Positions 22,621 through 34,200 of a stretch of 64,000 nucleotides of DNA are shown one piece after another. Each line of letters begins with the position of its first letter. Positions within the stretch are counted from its first letter, which is position 1. The position numbers and the translations under genes were made by a program. The DNA lies in the NCBI GenBank assembly GCA_024277815.1, contig JAJRUM010000050.1:62001-126000 (forward strand), read 5' to 3'. The DNA is from Gammaproteobacteria bacterium. Its GTDB lineage: Bacteria > Pseudomonadota > Gammaproteobacteria > Xanthomonadales > SZUA-36. The notes beneath the pieces were generated by a model that had not been told where the DNA came from, did not search any database, and saw only the letters and a program-made list of their open reading frames with translations.

Positions 22621-23250
22621 CTAATATATTTGAAGCGCCTTTTTTTGTATGGTTTCCATTCCGGGCCCGTTTGAGACAGTGATTGCGTAGGCACCAAAAT
22701 CCAGGTTGCGGGTGGGTAAGGTCGCAATCAGTATGGTACCTTCCTGATTTACTTTGGTCGCATATTTGGTGCCCTGGAATACGATAGTGGTCTCAGCATT
22801 GAAACCGGTACCGGTGACTGTGATGGTGACCTCGCGGCTTCCGTAGGTTAACTTCCAGGGTTTTATCCTGGACACAACAGGCTGATCGACAATCGTTGCG
22901 ATGGGGGGATGCGTGGATGGAGAGCTAACTGCAGGCGCTGGCGAGGTCTGCACCACAATCTCCTTATCGGCGGCCGCTGCGTCAGCCTTCTCTGATTGAC
23001 AGGAAGCCGGGCAGGCGTCACCACTTGCTGTATTTCCATCATCACAGGTTTCACCCGGATCCAACACATTGTTTCCACATGTGCCGGAACAAATGATATT
23101 TGCGCTGGAATCGAAACCGATCACATGTGCCCCATCAGGGCATAACTGCCCCGCCGGAGCTGGTGCTGCGAATAAGTTCGCATTCAGGCAGACTACAGCT
23201 ATCGTTATGAGGATACATTGCATAAAACGTGACATTTGCACCATTTTCAA
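22621..23250 (-). CDS. Secreted protein with a Cys-rich (DUF4215/myxococcus-type) repeat and an IPT/TIG domain
   Basis: Signal peptide (RFMQCILITIAVVCLNANLFAAPAPA); CSGTCGNNVLDPGETCDDGNTASGDACPASCQ; VTITVTGTGFNAETTIVFQGTKYATKV... Confidence 0.7.
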   Translation of the reverse strand: MKMVQMSRFMQCILITIAVVCLNANLFAAPAPAGQLCPDGAHVIGFDSSANIICSGTCGNNVLDPGETCDDGNTASGDACPASCQSEKADAAAADKEIVVQTSPAPAVSSPSTHPPIATIVDQPVVSRIKPWKLTYGSREVTITVTGTGFNAETTIVFQGTKYATKVNQEGTILIATLPTRNLDFGAYAITVSNGPGMETIQKKALQIY

Positions 23251-23473
23251 TCTCTCTGGAGATGGTTGAAATCAGTTGGATACTATACGGCAACAACGAG
23301 CTACGATCTTGGGAAGTTCAAGTTGGATACCGGGATTGACGACGATCACCCGAAATACAGACCCGTCGGGCAGAAGTCAGGAACGCCACTCGTTGCAGCC
23401 ACCGTCAGGAGTGATAAGCTGTGTGTACGGAGTCCGTTCGACTCGTGAACCCAGACCATGGAATTTGCAGAAT

Positions 23474-23884
23474 TTGAGCGCCAAAACCCTTAAAACCCTG
23501 ATCGTGGATGATGAGTCCCTTGCGCGCCGGGGCAAGGATGCCGGCGAGCTGGTCAACAAGGAACCATCCCGTCTCGCTATCCGTGACGGTGGCCGCACAA
23601 CCTGGGTTGACCAACAGGACATCGAGCGCATAGATGCCGCTGGTGACTACATGTGTGTACAGTCGAAAGGCAAAACCTACATCATGCGCAAAACCATGAA
23701 GAAGCTGGAAAAGGAGCTGGATGGCAGCATTTTGCAGCGCATTCACCGCTCCACGATTGTCAATATCAGGCAAGTCCGGGAAATGGAGGCCCATATCAAC
23801 GGCGAGTACTTCCTGACACTGGAATCCGGCCACCGAGTCAAGCTCTCACGCACCTATAAGAATAAGCTCAAACTATTCAGGTAA
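23474..23884 (+). CDS. LytTR-domain DNA-binding regulator with internally deleted receiver domain
   Basis: MSAKTLKTLIVDDESLARRG joined in frame to KDAGELVNKEPSRLAIRDGGRTTWVDQQDIERIDAAGDYMCVQSKGKTYIMRKTMKKLEKEL...IHRSTIVNIRQV...SRTYKNKLKLFR. Confidence 0.8.
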   Translation: MSAKTLKTLIVDDESLARRGKDAGELVNKEPSRLAIRDGGRTTWVDQQDIERIDAAGDYMCVQSKGKTYIMRKTMKKLEKELDGSILQRIHRSTIVNIRQVREMEAHINGEYFLTLESGHRVKLSRTYKNKLKLFR

Positions 23885-23916
23885 ACCCTGAGTATTTGCA
23901 CCATTGGCCAATTCCG

Positions 23917-24846
23917 CTAACCCACCAGGCTCAACAGCACCGCCATGCGCGTGTACACACCATTGCGAACCTGTTTGCGAATCAACGACTGTGGCCCATC
24001 AGCCACACTGGAAGCAATCTCCACCCCGCGGTTCACCGGCCCCGGGTGCAGCACCATGCACCCCGGTGCGGCCAGCGCGAGCCGTTCAGGCGTCAGGCCC
24101 CAAGAGGCAAAATAAGTCTCGTCATCAGGCACTTCCGAAGCCGCAAAACGCTCCCGCTGAATACGCAACATCATCACCACATCAGCACCGGTGACAGCTT
24201 CATCCAGGCTGGTAAAGAAATCAACGCCGTCAATACCGTCAGTGGGCAACAGGTTGGCAGGACCCGCCAGCCGAATCCTGGCCGCCCTCATTTTTTTAAA
24301 CATCGTGATGCTGGAACGCGCCACCCGCGAATGGCTGAGGTCACCGGCTATGGTCACGGTCAGGCCCTCAATGCTGCCACGGGTACGCAAAACTGTAACC
24401 GCATCAAGCAGGGCCTGGGTGGGGTGTTGCGAACTGCCTTCGCCAGCACTGACCACATGTACACCAGGTTCTGCAGCAGCAGCGAGCGCAGCGATCAGGC
24501 CATCCCCAGCGTGACGAATGGCAATGACATCCGGCGCCATTGCCTGAAGGGTGTTGAAAGTATCAATCAACGCTTCACCTTTAACCACCGAGCTCGACTC
24601 GGGGTGGAAGTTGATGACATGCATGCCAAGGCGCTTGGCGGCAACCTCGATCGAAATTCGTGTTCGGGTGCTGGGTTCGAGGAATAAATTGATCAGCACT
24701 TTGCCGGCCAGCTGGTTGGCAAACTGGTCCGGGTCATCAGCAATGCGGACGGCCAGATCCAACAGCGCATCGAGCTGTTGCCGATCCAGGTCTTCAATAT
24801 TCAGCAGATGCTGCCCTAGTGGTTCAATTACATGTGGCTGGTTCAA
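23917..24846 (-). CDS. pyrB: Aspartate carbamoyltransferase catalytic subunit
   Basis: FLEPSTRTRISIEVAAKRLG, HPTQALLDAVT and HPGPVNRGVEI. Confidence 0.95.
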   Translation of the reverse strand: MNQPHVIEPLGQHLLNIEDLDRQQLDALLDLAVRIADDPDQFANQLAGKVLINLFLEPSTRTRISIEVAAKRLGMHVINFHPESSSVVKGEALIDTFNTLQAMAPDVIAIRHAGDGLIAALAAAAEPGVHVVSAGEGSSQHPTQALLDAVTVLRTRGSIEGLTVTIAGDLSHSRVARSSITMFKKMRAARIRLAGPANLLPTDGIDGVDFFTSLDEAVTGADVVMMLRIQRERFAASEVPDDETYFASWGLTPERLALAAPGCMVLHPGPVNRGVEIASSVADGPQSLIRKQVRNGVYTRMAVLLSLVG

Positions 24847-24903
24847 GCGACCGTCCCTTTGGTGCGCTGCACTGGTGCGGGCGCACCGATGACAGCAGGT
24901 TTT

Positions 24904-25356
24904 TCAATGTGTAGATTGTAACCAGTTTTCGAGGATGATTTGTGCCGCCATTGCATCTTTCAGGTTTGCGTCCTTACGCCGCATGCTGCCGCGCGCACGG
25001 GCTTCAACAAATCGCTGTTCCGCACCGAATGAGGTCAGGCGTTCGTCCTCAAATAACACCGCAATACCGAACCGCTTCCGCAGACTGCCGGCAAACTGGC
25101 GCGCGGCCCCGGACATGGCTGTCTCTTCACCATCCTTACCCAGTGGCAAGCCGACAACCAGCGCGGATGGCTTCCACTCCGTTACCAGCCGTTCAATGGT
25201 CCGCCAGTCGATCTCTCTGGCAACTGCCACCACGGCCAGCGCATTGGCGGTACCCGTCAGGGTCTGGCCAACCGCCACACCGATTCTGCGGTGTCCAAAA
25301 TCGAATGCCAATAAAGTACCTGCGGGGCTTGGCGCACCTTCAGCGCCTTCAGGCAT
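24904..25356 (-). CDS. ruvX: Holliday junction resolvase-like protein RuvX/YqgF
   Basis: LLAFDFGHRRIGVAVGQ, VVGLPLGKDGEET and FEDERLTSFGAEQ. Confidence 0.9.
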   Translation of the reverse strand: MPEGAEGAPSPAGTLLAFDFGHRRIGVAVGQTLTGTANALAVVAVAREIDWRTIERLVTEWKPSALVVGLPLGKDGEETAMSGAARQFAGSLRKRFGIAVLFEDERLTSFGAEQRFVEARARGSMRRKDANLKDAMAAQIILENWLQSTH

Positions 25357-25930
25357 GCCCACCTGCTCCGTGTAAATGATCGATGTTGATACCGAGTTTT
25401 CCGACCGCTTTCTCCCAGCGGCTCTGCAGGGGTGAATCAAATACGATGGCCTTGTCAGCACCCACCGACAACCAGGCATTCTGGCGGATTTCGGACTCCA
25501 GCTGGCCATTGCCCCAGCCGGCATAACCCAGCGCCACCAGGAACGGCTGCGGACCTTCACCCACCGCAATGGCCACCAGAATGTCACGTGAGGTGGTCAC
25601 CATAATTTCATTATTAATACGAATACTTGACTCATAGCCCTCTTGCGGAGGGTGGAGTACGAAGCCATGATCAGGACTGACCGGGCCACCTTCCAGCACC
25701 AGCATGGAAGACACGTCTTCTCGTTCACAGGGTATATCTAACTGGCGCAATATCTCACCGAGAGTAAAACCGGACAGGCGGTTAATGGTAATGCCGATGG
25801 CCCCTTCTTCATTGTGCTGGCACATCAGCGTCACGCTGCGGGTAAAATTTGGATCAGCCATGGCAGGCATAGCAATCAACATCTGCTGTTGCAAATAGCC
25901 GCTTACGACATCTTGCGAATCATTGCTCAT
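25349..25930 (-). CDS. yqgE: YqgE/AlgH family protein
   Basis: QMLIAMPAMADPNFTRSVTLMCQHNEEGAIGITINR; ALGYAGWGNGQLESEI. Confidence 0.92.
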   Translation of the reverse strand: MSNDSQDVVSGYLQQQMLIAMPAMADPNFTRSVTLMCQHNEEGAIGITINRLSGFTLGEILRQLDIPCEREDVSSMLVLEGGPVSPDHGFVLHPPQEGYESSIRINNEIMVTTSRDILVAIAVGEGPQPFLVALGYAGWGNGQLESEIRQNAWLSVGADKAIVFDSPLQSRWEKAVGKLGINIDHLHGAGGHA

Positions 25931-26021
25931 ACTGCAAATATTAGTCTTAATTCCAGCCAAATCAAGCATGGCTGCCTGCTTGCAGACTTTTTGTTACATC
26001 AAGCCCGCAACAAACACCGGT

Positions 26022-26888
26022 TTACTTGTTCATTCCCCTGAAGTCACGGGAAAACCGCCAGGTCCGGGTGATATGCAATACGTCAACATTGACACGGATC
26101 TGGTCCGGTAGCGGTGAGTAAGGCGCCGCCAGACGAACGATTCTAATCGCGGCCTGATCGAGTTCTGACTTGCCCGAGCTGCGGATAACGTCAATGCTCT
26201 CAACACTGCCATCCTGGTTGATGCCCACGGTCAACACCAGGTCACCCACCAGCTTTTTACGTCGAATCTCTTCCGGGTAGTTAATGTTTCCTACCCGCTC
26301 GACTTTCGCTACCCAGGCCTGATTATAGGCGGCATACTCATATTCCCTGGTGTTTGCAGAAATCCACTTGCGCCGCTTAAGTTTTGACTGGGATTTACGG
26401 TCACGCTGCACCCCCGGTTGCAGTTTTGCGATCTGCATACTGTCCTGCATCAGGGTCGCTGCACTTGGCAGAGGTGGCTCTGGCTGCTCAATTGCCGTTA
26501 TCTGCTGGGAAAACTCACTTTCATTAACTTCTTTCAGCAGTTGCTCGCGGGCTGCATCCGCAACACTTGAGTCCTGTTTTTGCTGGTCCAGCGGGTCCTG
26601 GCCTTCTGCAACACCTGGAGACGCACCTGCGTTTTCCTGCGAAGGCCGGCTGACTTCGTCGAACTCGCCACCACCTTGTTGTGACGCCTGTGCCAGGAAG
26701 TCTGCATCCTCCGGTGTGGTTTCCGAGCGCCAATTCACCAGCACGACATCCAGGGTCTCCAACGGATGGGTCAAAGGCTTGAAATCAATCGCAAAGCCTA
26801 TGCCCAATAAAACTGCTGCATGCAGCACCAGCGCCATCAGAAAACTGATGGTAATCGGATCGTATCGTTGGTGGTAGCTAGCCTGCAT
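26022..26888 (-). CDS. Energy transducer TonB family protein
   Basis: N-terminal TM; C-terminal YPEEIRRKKLVGDLVLTVGINQDGSVESIDVIRSSGKSELDQAAIRIVRLAAPYSPLP. Confidence 0.85.
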   Translation of the reverse strand: MQASYHQRYDPITISFLMALVLHAAVLLGIGFAIDFKPLTHPLETLDVVLVNWRSETTPEDADFLAQASQQGGGEFDEVSRPSQENAGASPGVAEGQDPLDQQKQDSSVADAAREQLLKEVNESEFSQQITAIEQPEPPLPSAATLMQDSMQIAKLQPGVQRDRKSQSKLKRRKWISANTREYEYAAYNQAWVAKVERVGNINYPEEIRRKKLVGDLVLTVGINQDGSVESIDVIRSSGKSELDQAAIRIVRLAAPYSPLPDQIRVNVDVLHITRTWRFSRDFRGMNK

Positions 26889-27873
26889 TTCGCACGATTT
26901 CTTCAGCTGCATCAAAAAGTCCGGCTGCAATGTTCAGCCCGAACTGCTCATCCAGTTCACGAATACAGGTCGGGCTGGTCACATTCACTTCCGAAAGCCA
27001 GTCACCAATAACATCCAGCCCGGCAAACAATATACCCCGGCGTTTCAATTCCGGCGCAACCTGTGAACAGATCCACAGGTCCCTGTCACTGAGGGGTATG
27101 CCTTTGCTACTGCCGCCCTTGGCCAGGTTACCGCGGAAATCACCCTCACCCGGGAAGCGTGCCAGCGCGTAGGGAACCGGCTCTCCGTTGACGATCAGGA
27201 TGCGCTTGTCACCGGATGATATTTCATCAATAAACTTCTGGGCCATTACCGGTCGCGAATCATGGCGGGTAATGGTTTCCAGAATAACATTCAGGTTCAG
27301 GTCTGCCTCGCTCACCTGGAAGACAGACTCCCCACCCATGCCATCCAGGGGCTTGACCACACAATGCCCGTGTTGAGCAACAAACTCCCGCAGCAAGGTG
27401 GAGTTGCTGCTGATCAACATGGGCACGCAACACTGAGGAAAGTTATTGATAAAAAACTTTTCGTTGGCATCACGCAGGCTTTGTGGCCGGTTGATAACCA
27501 GCGTCCCCCGATTCTCGGCCAGTTCCAGCATGTAAGTGGCATAGATGTAGTCCATATCAAATGGAGGGTCACGGCGCATCAACACGATATCCAGCTCATC
27601 CAGCGAGCGTATGGCCGCGTCAGACAGACTAAACCAGTCCGTGCGGTTGTCGCGAACCTCAAGTTGCTGCATATGGGCAAACACCCTGCCATCTTTGGCG
27701 AACAGGTCTTCAGGCTGCATATAATATAGCGCATGGCCGCGCTGCTGGGCTTCCAGCAACATCGCAAAAGTTGAATCCTTGTAGGTTTTAATACCACTGA
27801 TCGGATCCATCACCACTCCCGTACTCAGTGCTTGTACGGTTTCCTTTCCAGCTTCCGCCATAGTCTTATCCAT
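26878..27873 (-). CDS. gshB: Glutathione synthetase
   Basis: DPISGIKTYKDSTFAMLLEAQQRGHALYY; VVKPLDGMGGESVF; VTSPTCIRELDEQFG. Confidence 0.95.
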   Translation of the reverse strand: MDKTMAEAGKETVQALSTGVVMDPISGIKTYKDSTFAMLLEAQQRGHALYYMQPEDLFAKDGRVFAHMQQLEVRDNRTDWFSLSDAAIRSLDELDIVLMRRDPPFDMDYIYATYMLELAENRGTLVINRPQSLRDANEKFFINNFPQCCVPMLISSNSTLLREFVAQHGHCVVKPLDGMGGESVFQVSEADLNLNVILETITRHDSRPVMAQKFIDEISSGDKRILIVNGEPVPYALARFPGEGDFRGNLAKGGSSKGIPLSDRDLWICSQVAPELKRRGILFAGLDVIGDWLSEVNVTSPTCIRELDEQFGLNIAAGLFDAAEEIVRNAG

Positions 27874-28139
27874 TCACAATGCAGGCCCTATTATCATGTG
27901 CCTGACGGCACGATTCCACCTGTATGAAACCCACAATATATTAAAAACCTTAGTGCTCAATGATATGAAGGACATTCCTGTAAAAATACAATAAGCTGGA
28001 AACCGGCCATTTCTACGGGTAGACTAAGGGGACGGCAGTGAATTCCACAAATATATGGGGATCGCTGCGCAGGCTTCAGCAAGGGGCGATTTGCAATGGC
28101 AGGAAGCGTTGTTCACATCGCAAAATCAGGGAAGAGGTT

Positions 28140-28565
28140 ATGAGCCAGGAAACATCGAATACGATAGAAGACAATAAGCAAAGTTCAGGCAGGTCAAAAA
28201 ATCTGGTTGTGCTGATTGTTGATGACAGTGCCACCATCCGCCGTTCGGCGGAGACCATGCTTGCCAATGAAGGCTACGAAGTCGTCTGTGCAGAAAATGG
28301 TTTTGAGGCACTCTCAAAAATAACCCGACACCACCCCGACCTGATCTTTGTTGATATTATGATGCCACGCCTGGACGGCTATCAAACCTGTGCCATTATC
28401 AAAAACAATAATGAATTCCGCGATACACCTGTCGTCATGCTCACAAGTAAAGATGGGCTGTTTGACAAGGCGCGGGGCCGGGTTGTAGGTTCAGATCAAT
28501 ACCTGACCAAACCGTTCACACGTGAAGAGTTGCTGGGTGCGGTCAAGCAGCACGCCACTGCTTGA
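28140..28565 (+). CDS. pilG: PilG-type single-domain response regulator (Pil-Chp)
   Basis: LIVDDSATIRRSAETMLANEGYEVVCAENGFEALSKI...FVDIMMPRLDGYQTCAIIKNN...MLTSKDGLFDKARGRVVGSDQYLTKPFTREELLGAVK. Confidence 0.9.
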   Translation: MSQETSNTIEDNKQSSGRSKNLVVLIVDDSATIRRSAETMLANEGYEVVCAENGFEALSKITRHHPDLIFVDIMMPRLDGYQTCAIIKNNNEFRDTPVVMLTSKDGLFDKARGRVVGSDQYLTKPFTREELLGAVKQHATA

Positions 28566-28632
28566 TTTCAACCTTAGCCGGCGGAACCGGAATAATGATT
28601 AAAATCACCAGTTTCTTACAGGCCAGGGATTC

Positions 28633-29175
28633 ATGAGCGCAGTCAATATTTCATTTGAGAAACTGCAGGACTACGAGCAACGCAGTCTTGCATTTGAGCC
28701 AGGCAACGCCCAGGGCGAACTGGGTGGCGGCGAGTGGGCCGGTGTGATATTCCGCATCGGCGAGGTCCGGCTGGCCTGCAACATTGAAGACGTCAGTGAA
28801 TTCTTACCCATACCTTCATTTACGCCCGTGCCGGGAACCAAGCCATGGATACTGGGGCTCGCCAACGTACGTGGCGACTTGTTAACCATTATTGATCTGG
28901 CCTGGTTTCTCAACGGTGAACGTACCAATGTAACCATGAGAACCCGGCTGTTGGCAGCAACCCTGCGCGGACGCCCGGTGGGACTACTGGTGGACGAGGT
29001 ATTCGGGCAGCGCCAATTTGTCAGTTCCGAGGGCAAGAAAACGCGTCTGCCCAAGAAATCCCCGATCAGGGGCTATGTACAAAAGCAATACCGCTCCGGC
29101 AAAGATGTGTGGCAGGAACTCGATCTTGATTCGCTGTTTTCAACAGCTGAATTCCTCAACGGTGCCGCAGCCTGA
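28633..29175 (+). CDS. pilI: CheW-like adaptor PilI
   Basis: CheW-domain sequence ([49 protein letters not shown]); operon position. Confidence 0.85.
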   Translation: MSAVNISFEKLQDYEQRSLAFEPGNAQGELGGGEWAGVIFRIGEVRLACNIEDVSEFLPIPSFTPVPGTKPWILGLANVRGDLLTIIDLAWFLNGERTNVTMRTRLLAATLRGRPVGLLVDEVFGQRQFVSSEGKKTRLPKKSPIRGYVQKQYRSGKDVWQELDLDSLFSTAEFLNGAAA

Positions 29176-29192
29176 GTAATCTGGGAAACAAA

Positions 29193-31226
29193 ATGGAAAA
29201 AGAACTATATAAAACCAAGAGTCAGCGTTTATGGAGTGTATACCTGGCAACAGGCATTCTGATAATTTCACTAATATTCGTGACCGTGACATTTTTCCAC
29301 CTTGCGCGGCAGGCACAGCACGAGCAGGAGTGGATATCACTGGTTACCGACGCTCAGGTCACTTCGCAGCAACTGGCAAAATCCGCCGGTGAAGCCGCAT
29401 CCGGCAACCTGGACGCTTTCGGAGAACTTGGCAGCGCTCGCACAAAAATAGCCACGGCCATGGTCAACCTGCGCCTCGGCTCTGTATCCAAGGATCTGCC
29501 ACCAACACCAAAAACTGTTGAACTGCCAATGACGCAGCTTAACCTGACATGGGACCGTATCAGTACCAACGCAACCAGTATTCTGGACCGCGAAGCGCTG
29601 ATCCTTGAACTGGCCACGGCGCGCAATGTCGTACAGGAAAACATTCCAGGAATCCAAAAGAATACAGACCTCAGCATACGCGCCCTTACCCAAAGCGGCG
29701 CGCCGACCAACCAGGTGGTATTCGCCAGTCGCCAGTTGGTTCTGGCTGACCGTATCCTGCGGCGGGTATCTGAAGTATTGCAGGGCGGCAGCAATGCCGT
29801 GGTGGCAGCCAGCAGCCTGCGCAAAGAACAGAACCAGTTTGAACAGGTACTGACCGCCTTGCTGAAGGGCAACAAGGGTTTGGGCGTTACCCAGGTACGC
29901 AACACGCAGGCACTGCGATCGCTCGGACAGGTCAAGGAACTGTTTGAGAAAATCAAACCTGAAATTGAAGCAATCCTGGAATCATCCAGTGACCTGTTTG
30001 CAGTTCGCGGCGCAGCGGATGAAATCTTTCGCGATAGCCAGGACGCATTTGATGAAGCAGCCGCCCTGAAGAAAGCCATTGCGGAACTGCCACAGAACCG
30101 TCTGTGGCCATCGCAGACAGCTGGTGCGATCGGATTGGCCATCATGGTTGCAGTGGTGTGGGTACTGGTAGCCTCATTCCTGTCGGCCGAACGCAGGCGG
30201 GCAAAAATCGCGGCCAAAGACAACAAAAAGAACCAGCTGGCCATCCTGAAATTACTGGATGAAATGAGCTCACTGGCCGATGGCGACCTGACAGTACAGG
30301 CAACAGTGACTGAAGAAATCACCGGTGCCATCGCTGACGCGGTCAATTTTGCCATTGAACAGCTCCGTGAACTGGTCAAGGGTATTAAATATACTTCCCA
30401 GGAAGTTGCCCGCTCGGCCATGGACACACGCACTTCAACATCCAAGCTCGCAAAAGCAGCTGCCTCCCAGGCTGAGCAGGTTGGCGCAGCCACCGATACC
30501 GTCAAGAATATGGCGGCATCGTTTGACACCATGGCTAAACGATCACGCGAATCCAGTGACGTGGCCCGCCGTTCTGTTGAAATTGCACACAACGGTGGTG
30601 AAAAAGTACGCGAAACCATCAGCGGCATGGACACCATTCGTGAACAGATTCAGCAAACAGCCAAGCGTATCAAACGGCTGGGTGAGTCAAGCCAGGAAAT
30701 TGGTGATATCGTCGAACTGATCAACGGCATCGCAGAACAAACCAATGTGCTGGCCCTCAATGCAGCCATTCAGGCCGCCTCGGCAGGCGGTGCCGGCAAA
30801 GGGTTTGCTGTGGTCGCTGATGAAGTTCAGCAGTTGGCAGAAAGTGCCACCAATGCGACCCGCAGAATCGAGCACCTGGTGCAAACTATCCAGACCGACA
30901 CGTCGGAAGCCGTGATATCAATGGAGGCTACCACGACCGAGGTAGTCAGCGGCGCCCGCCTGGCCGAAGATGCCGGCACAGCCCTGGAGCAAATCGAAAC
31001 CGTTTCAAAAGACCTGTCGAACCTGATTGCCAGCATTTCAGCTGAAGCACAAACCCAGTCGGCGACTGCGACTGAAATCTCTGAGCTGATGAAGAGCGTA
31101 CAGGCTGTTTCCGTACAATCCTCCGAAGGCAGCGCGCAGGCTGCAACATCTGTCGAAAACCTGGCTGAACTGGTGATGCGGCTGAGCGATTCAGTAACTG
31201 ACTTCAAGCTTCCGGAAGACGAGTAA
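29193..31226 (+). CDS. pilJ: Methyl-accepting chemotaxis protein PilJ
   Basis: Two TM segments; signalling hairpin [47 protein letters not shown]. Confidence 0.9.
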   Translation: MEKELYKTKSQRLWSVYLATGILIISLIFVTVTFFHLARQAQHEQEWISLVTDAQVTSQQLAKSAGEAASGNLDAFGELGSARTKIATAMVNLRLGSVSKDLPPTPKTVELPMTQLNLTWDRISTNATSILDREALILELATARNVVQENIPGIQKNTDLSIRALTQSGAPTNQVVFASRQLVLADRILRRVSEVLQGGSNAVVAASSLRKEQNQFEQVLTALLKGNKGLGVTQVRNTQALRSLGQVKELFEKIKPEIEAILESSSDLFAVRGAADEIFRDSQDAFDEAAALKKAIAELPQNRLWPSQTAGAIGLAIMVAVVWVLVASFLSAERRRAKIAAKDNKKNQLAILKLLDEMSSLADGDLTVQATVTEEITGAIADAVNFAIEQLRELVKGIKYTSQEVARSAMDTRTSTSKLAKAAASQAEQVGAATDTVKNMAASFDTMAKRSRESSDVARRSVEIAHNGGEKVRETISGMDTIREQIQQTAKRIKRLGESSQEIGDIVELINGIAEQTNVLALNAAIQAASAGGAGKGFAVVADEVQQLAESATNATRRIEHLVQTIQTDTSEAVISMEATTTEVVSGARLAEDAGTALEQIETVSKDLSNLIASISAEAQTQSATATEISELMKSVQAVSVQSSEGSAQAATSVENLAELVMRLSDSVTDFKLPEDE

Positions 31227-31288
31227 GTGATGGCAGCGACAACAGCAACCAGCCGGTTGAGCACTCTGCAAGGTGCGGAACCGGTCTG

Positions 31289-34200
31289 ATGTTATTGCAG
31301 GGTTCAAATGCCAGCACGGCATTGACGTGGGTGCGTCCGGATCTGGACAAGCACCTGACCCAAATTCGCAATCAGATTGAGCATATCGCCAGCAGTGCCC
31401 ACATTGGGGACGGTGTGGCCAATGCAGCGAACAACCTTACCCAGCTCAAATACACGTTTGAAACACTGGTGTTAAAGGGTGCTACGCTGGTTGTTGAGGA
31501 GATGATCACCGTATGTGATGAGCTCAAACATGCCAGGATCAAGAACCCCGAAAAAGCATTTGGCGCACTGATGGATGCCATCGTTGTTGTGCCGTCCTAT
31601 CTGGATCGTCTGCAGGCAGGCCACCATGACCTGCCTATCCTGCTGCTGCCGGTTATCAATGAACTGCGTTCTGCCTACAACGCCAATATTGTTTCCGAGG
31701 CCACCCTGTTCGCGCCGAACCTTGAGGTGGGATTACCTGAACTGGTACGCCAGGAAGGTGCTGGCGGAGACACGCCGAATGAGCCATTCAGCGTGTTTGC
31801 CAGGCGCATACGACGGCAATACGAAAGTGCACTATTGGGTTGGCTGCAACACCAGGAAGACCTGGATTTGCTATCACCACTCCATTCTATTTGTGAAACC
31901 ATGCAGCGCAGGGTGAGCAAAAAAGAGACGCAGCGCTTGTTCTGGATTGCCACCGAGGTCATGGGCGGGCTTCTGGATGGCGTTACCGAAAATGATTTGC
32001 ACTTGCGGAGATTGTTCGCACGCCTGAATCTGGTCCTCAAGACACTCGCTGAAGGCGGCGAAGATGCCATTGATACGCGGTCTGTCGATTCGCTCTCCCA
32101 GGCCTTGCTTTTCCATATTGCGCAAGCCAAACCGGGTAGTGCAGGCGTGGATTTGTTACGTGAGCGCTTCAATCTGAATGAATTGGTGCCGGACCGCGAT
32201 GTCCTGATACGTGCTCGAGGCGCAGTCACCGGCCGCAATCGGGAACTGTATGTTTCACTCGGTGCGGCCGTTCGCGATGAACTGTCGTTGGTCAAAGATG
32301 CTCTCGATCTGGAGTTACGTACCGGGGAGGTTGAACCCACCCGGCGCCAGCAAAGTAAAGAAGCCCTGCTGAGATTAAAAGATACACTCAAAATGATGGG
32401 TTTGGGAGACTCAGCACAATCCATCGATACCTTGATGCCAGCTTTCGAAGCCGGTGAAAACACCAGTGACAAACAGCCGAAGAACGGTGAGTCTAGGGAC
32501 TCTCTTTTAATGGGGCTGGCAGAAAAATTGATACAGGTGGAGTCAGTCCTTGAGGAGCAGATCGTCACGCTTGGGGAACCGTTGCTGGAAGACCAGCAAC
32601 CGACCTATATCGACCTGCCATTGCACGAACAACGGCGCATCCGTGCGCACCTGCTGGATGAAACTGTTGTCAGCCTGCACCAGGTTCAGGACGCTGTACG
32701 GCGACATTTTAGTGGTGACAAGGCTGCGGATTATTGCACTCCAATGGAGCACATCGCCGGCGCCATGCAACTTATTGGTGAAGCTGAAACAGCCACGCTG
32801 GCAACGCAGTTGCGCAACGCACTGAATAACCTGCTCCGTTCTGCGCGTTCAGAGACAGAGGTGGCCCCCGATAAACTGGAAACGGTCACCGATGCGGTAG
32901 CCGCATTCGAATTGTACCTTGCAGGTTGCCGGGATCAGCAAAGCAACCGGGAGCGGTTCCTTGAAATCCTCAAGGATCGGCTGGGCAGCCTGCCAGTCGG
33001 CAAGATGGAGGTTGTTGAGGCAGTAGCTCCGGCAGTAACTCCGGCAGTAGCACAGGACGCGTCGGCAGAAAGCGAAACCAGCCAGGATGTGGCAGCAAAG
33101 GCTGCAGATACCGGGATGTCTCCGGACACCACACTGCCGCCGACACTTGACGCTGATCTACTGGAAGTTTTCCTTGAAGAGTACGAGTCCGTTGCTGCCA
33201 TGCTCGGGAAGCAGATCCCACGCTGGATGGACCAGCAGGAAGATCACGCCCTGATGACCGAAATCCGGCGCGGTTTTCATACCCTGAAGGGCAGTGGCCG
33301 CATGGTAGGTGCGCATGAGTTGGGTGATTTCTCCTGGCACATTGAAGAAATGCTCAATCATTTGCTGGAAAATAACATTGATGCGATTGGGGATGTAGCA
33401 ATTATCGTGCAACTGGCCGAGGCAGCACTGCCCCCCATGAAACAACGCTTGTTGCAACAACCGTCAAGTCTGAGCACCACTGCAATTGAATTGATCTGCG
33501 CTCAGGCAGATGAAGTTTCAGCAAGCCGCAGCCCGGATTGGAACAGCCTGCAACAAGGCCTGCCAGCAGCACTGGCAGCCCTGCTGCCGGGTGGTGCAAT
33601 ACCCGTACAGGAACACCAGCCAGCAGCCTCAAATGATGCGCCTGATGACCTGACTTTAAAACAACTGGTACTCAAGGAGTTGGCAGACAATCTCCTCGTC
33701 CTCAAAGGCCTGATGGATGGGATTTCCAGGGATCGAAGTCTGCGGGCCACCGATGAGCAAATTCGTGCCATTCACACCATTGCCGGCACCACAGCGTTAG
33801 AGCCCCTGAGCAAGGAATCTGAAGTTGCCAGGGCACTGGAGGGCTTTCTCGAAGCACAACAACAAAGCGGCAAGGCGTTTAACAACAGTGCAATGTGGAC
33901 AGTGGTCACCAGCCTGTCGCATTTGCATACCTGCCTGGCCGTCCACGAAGGTGACCCGGAAGCTGAGCTGACCGTCGATGAAGAATCTCAGATTGAGCAT
34001 CTGCTTGCCCTCACCGCTGAGTACGAATTATCACCGGAAGATCTTGCTGCAGTGCAGCAGGCAGAATCTGACGCAGCCGACAAAGCTGACCAACCGGCAA
34101 CCGATCAACAGGCTGCCAACGACGAGACGCCAGTCACAGAGGCTGATTCAGACCCGGTAGATACTGAAATTCTGGGTATCTTCCTCGAAGAGGCTACTGA

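Noticed and set aside
23421-23454. tRNA-3'-end-like string gagtccgttcgactcgtgaacccagacca
   Set aside because: Contains a TTCGACT-like loop and CCA but the T-stem does not fold with 5-bp/7-nt geometry (GAGTC-CGTTC-GACTC instead), and no acceptor/anticodon partner is present upstream.
29354-30637. 427-aa minus-strand ORF antisense to pilJ
   Set aside because: Low-complexity Ser/Arg/Ala-rich antisense frame over a clear MCP gene; typical of high-GC shadow ORFs.
31675-32568. 297-aa minus-strand ORF antisense to chpA
   Set aside because: Ser-rich shadow ORF without recognisable domain.
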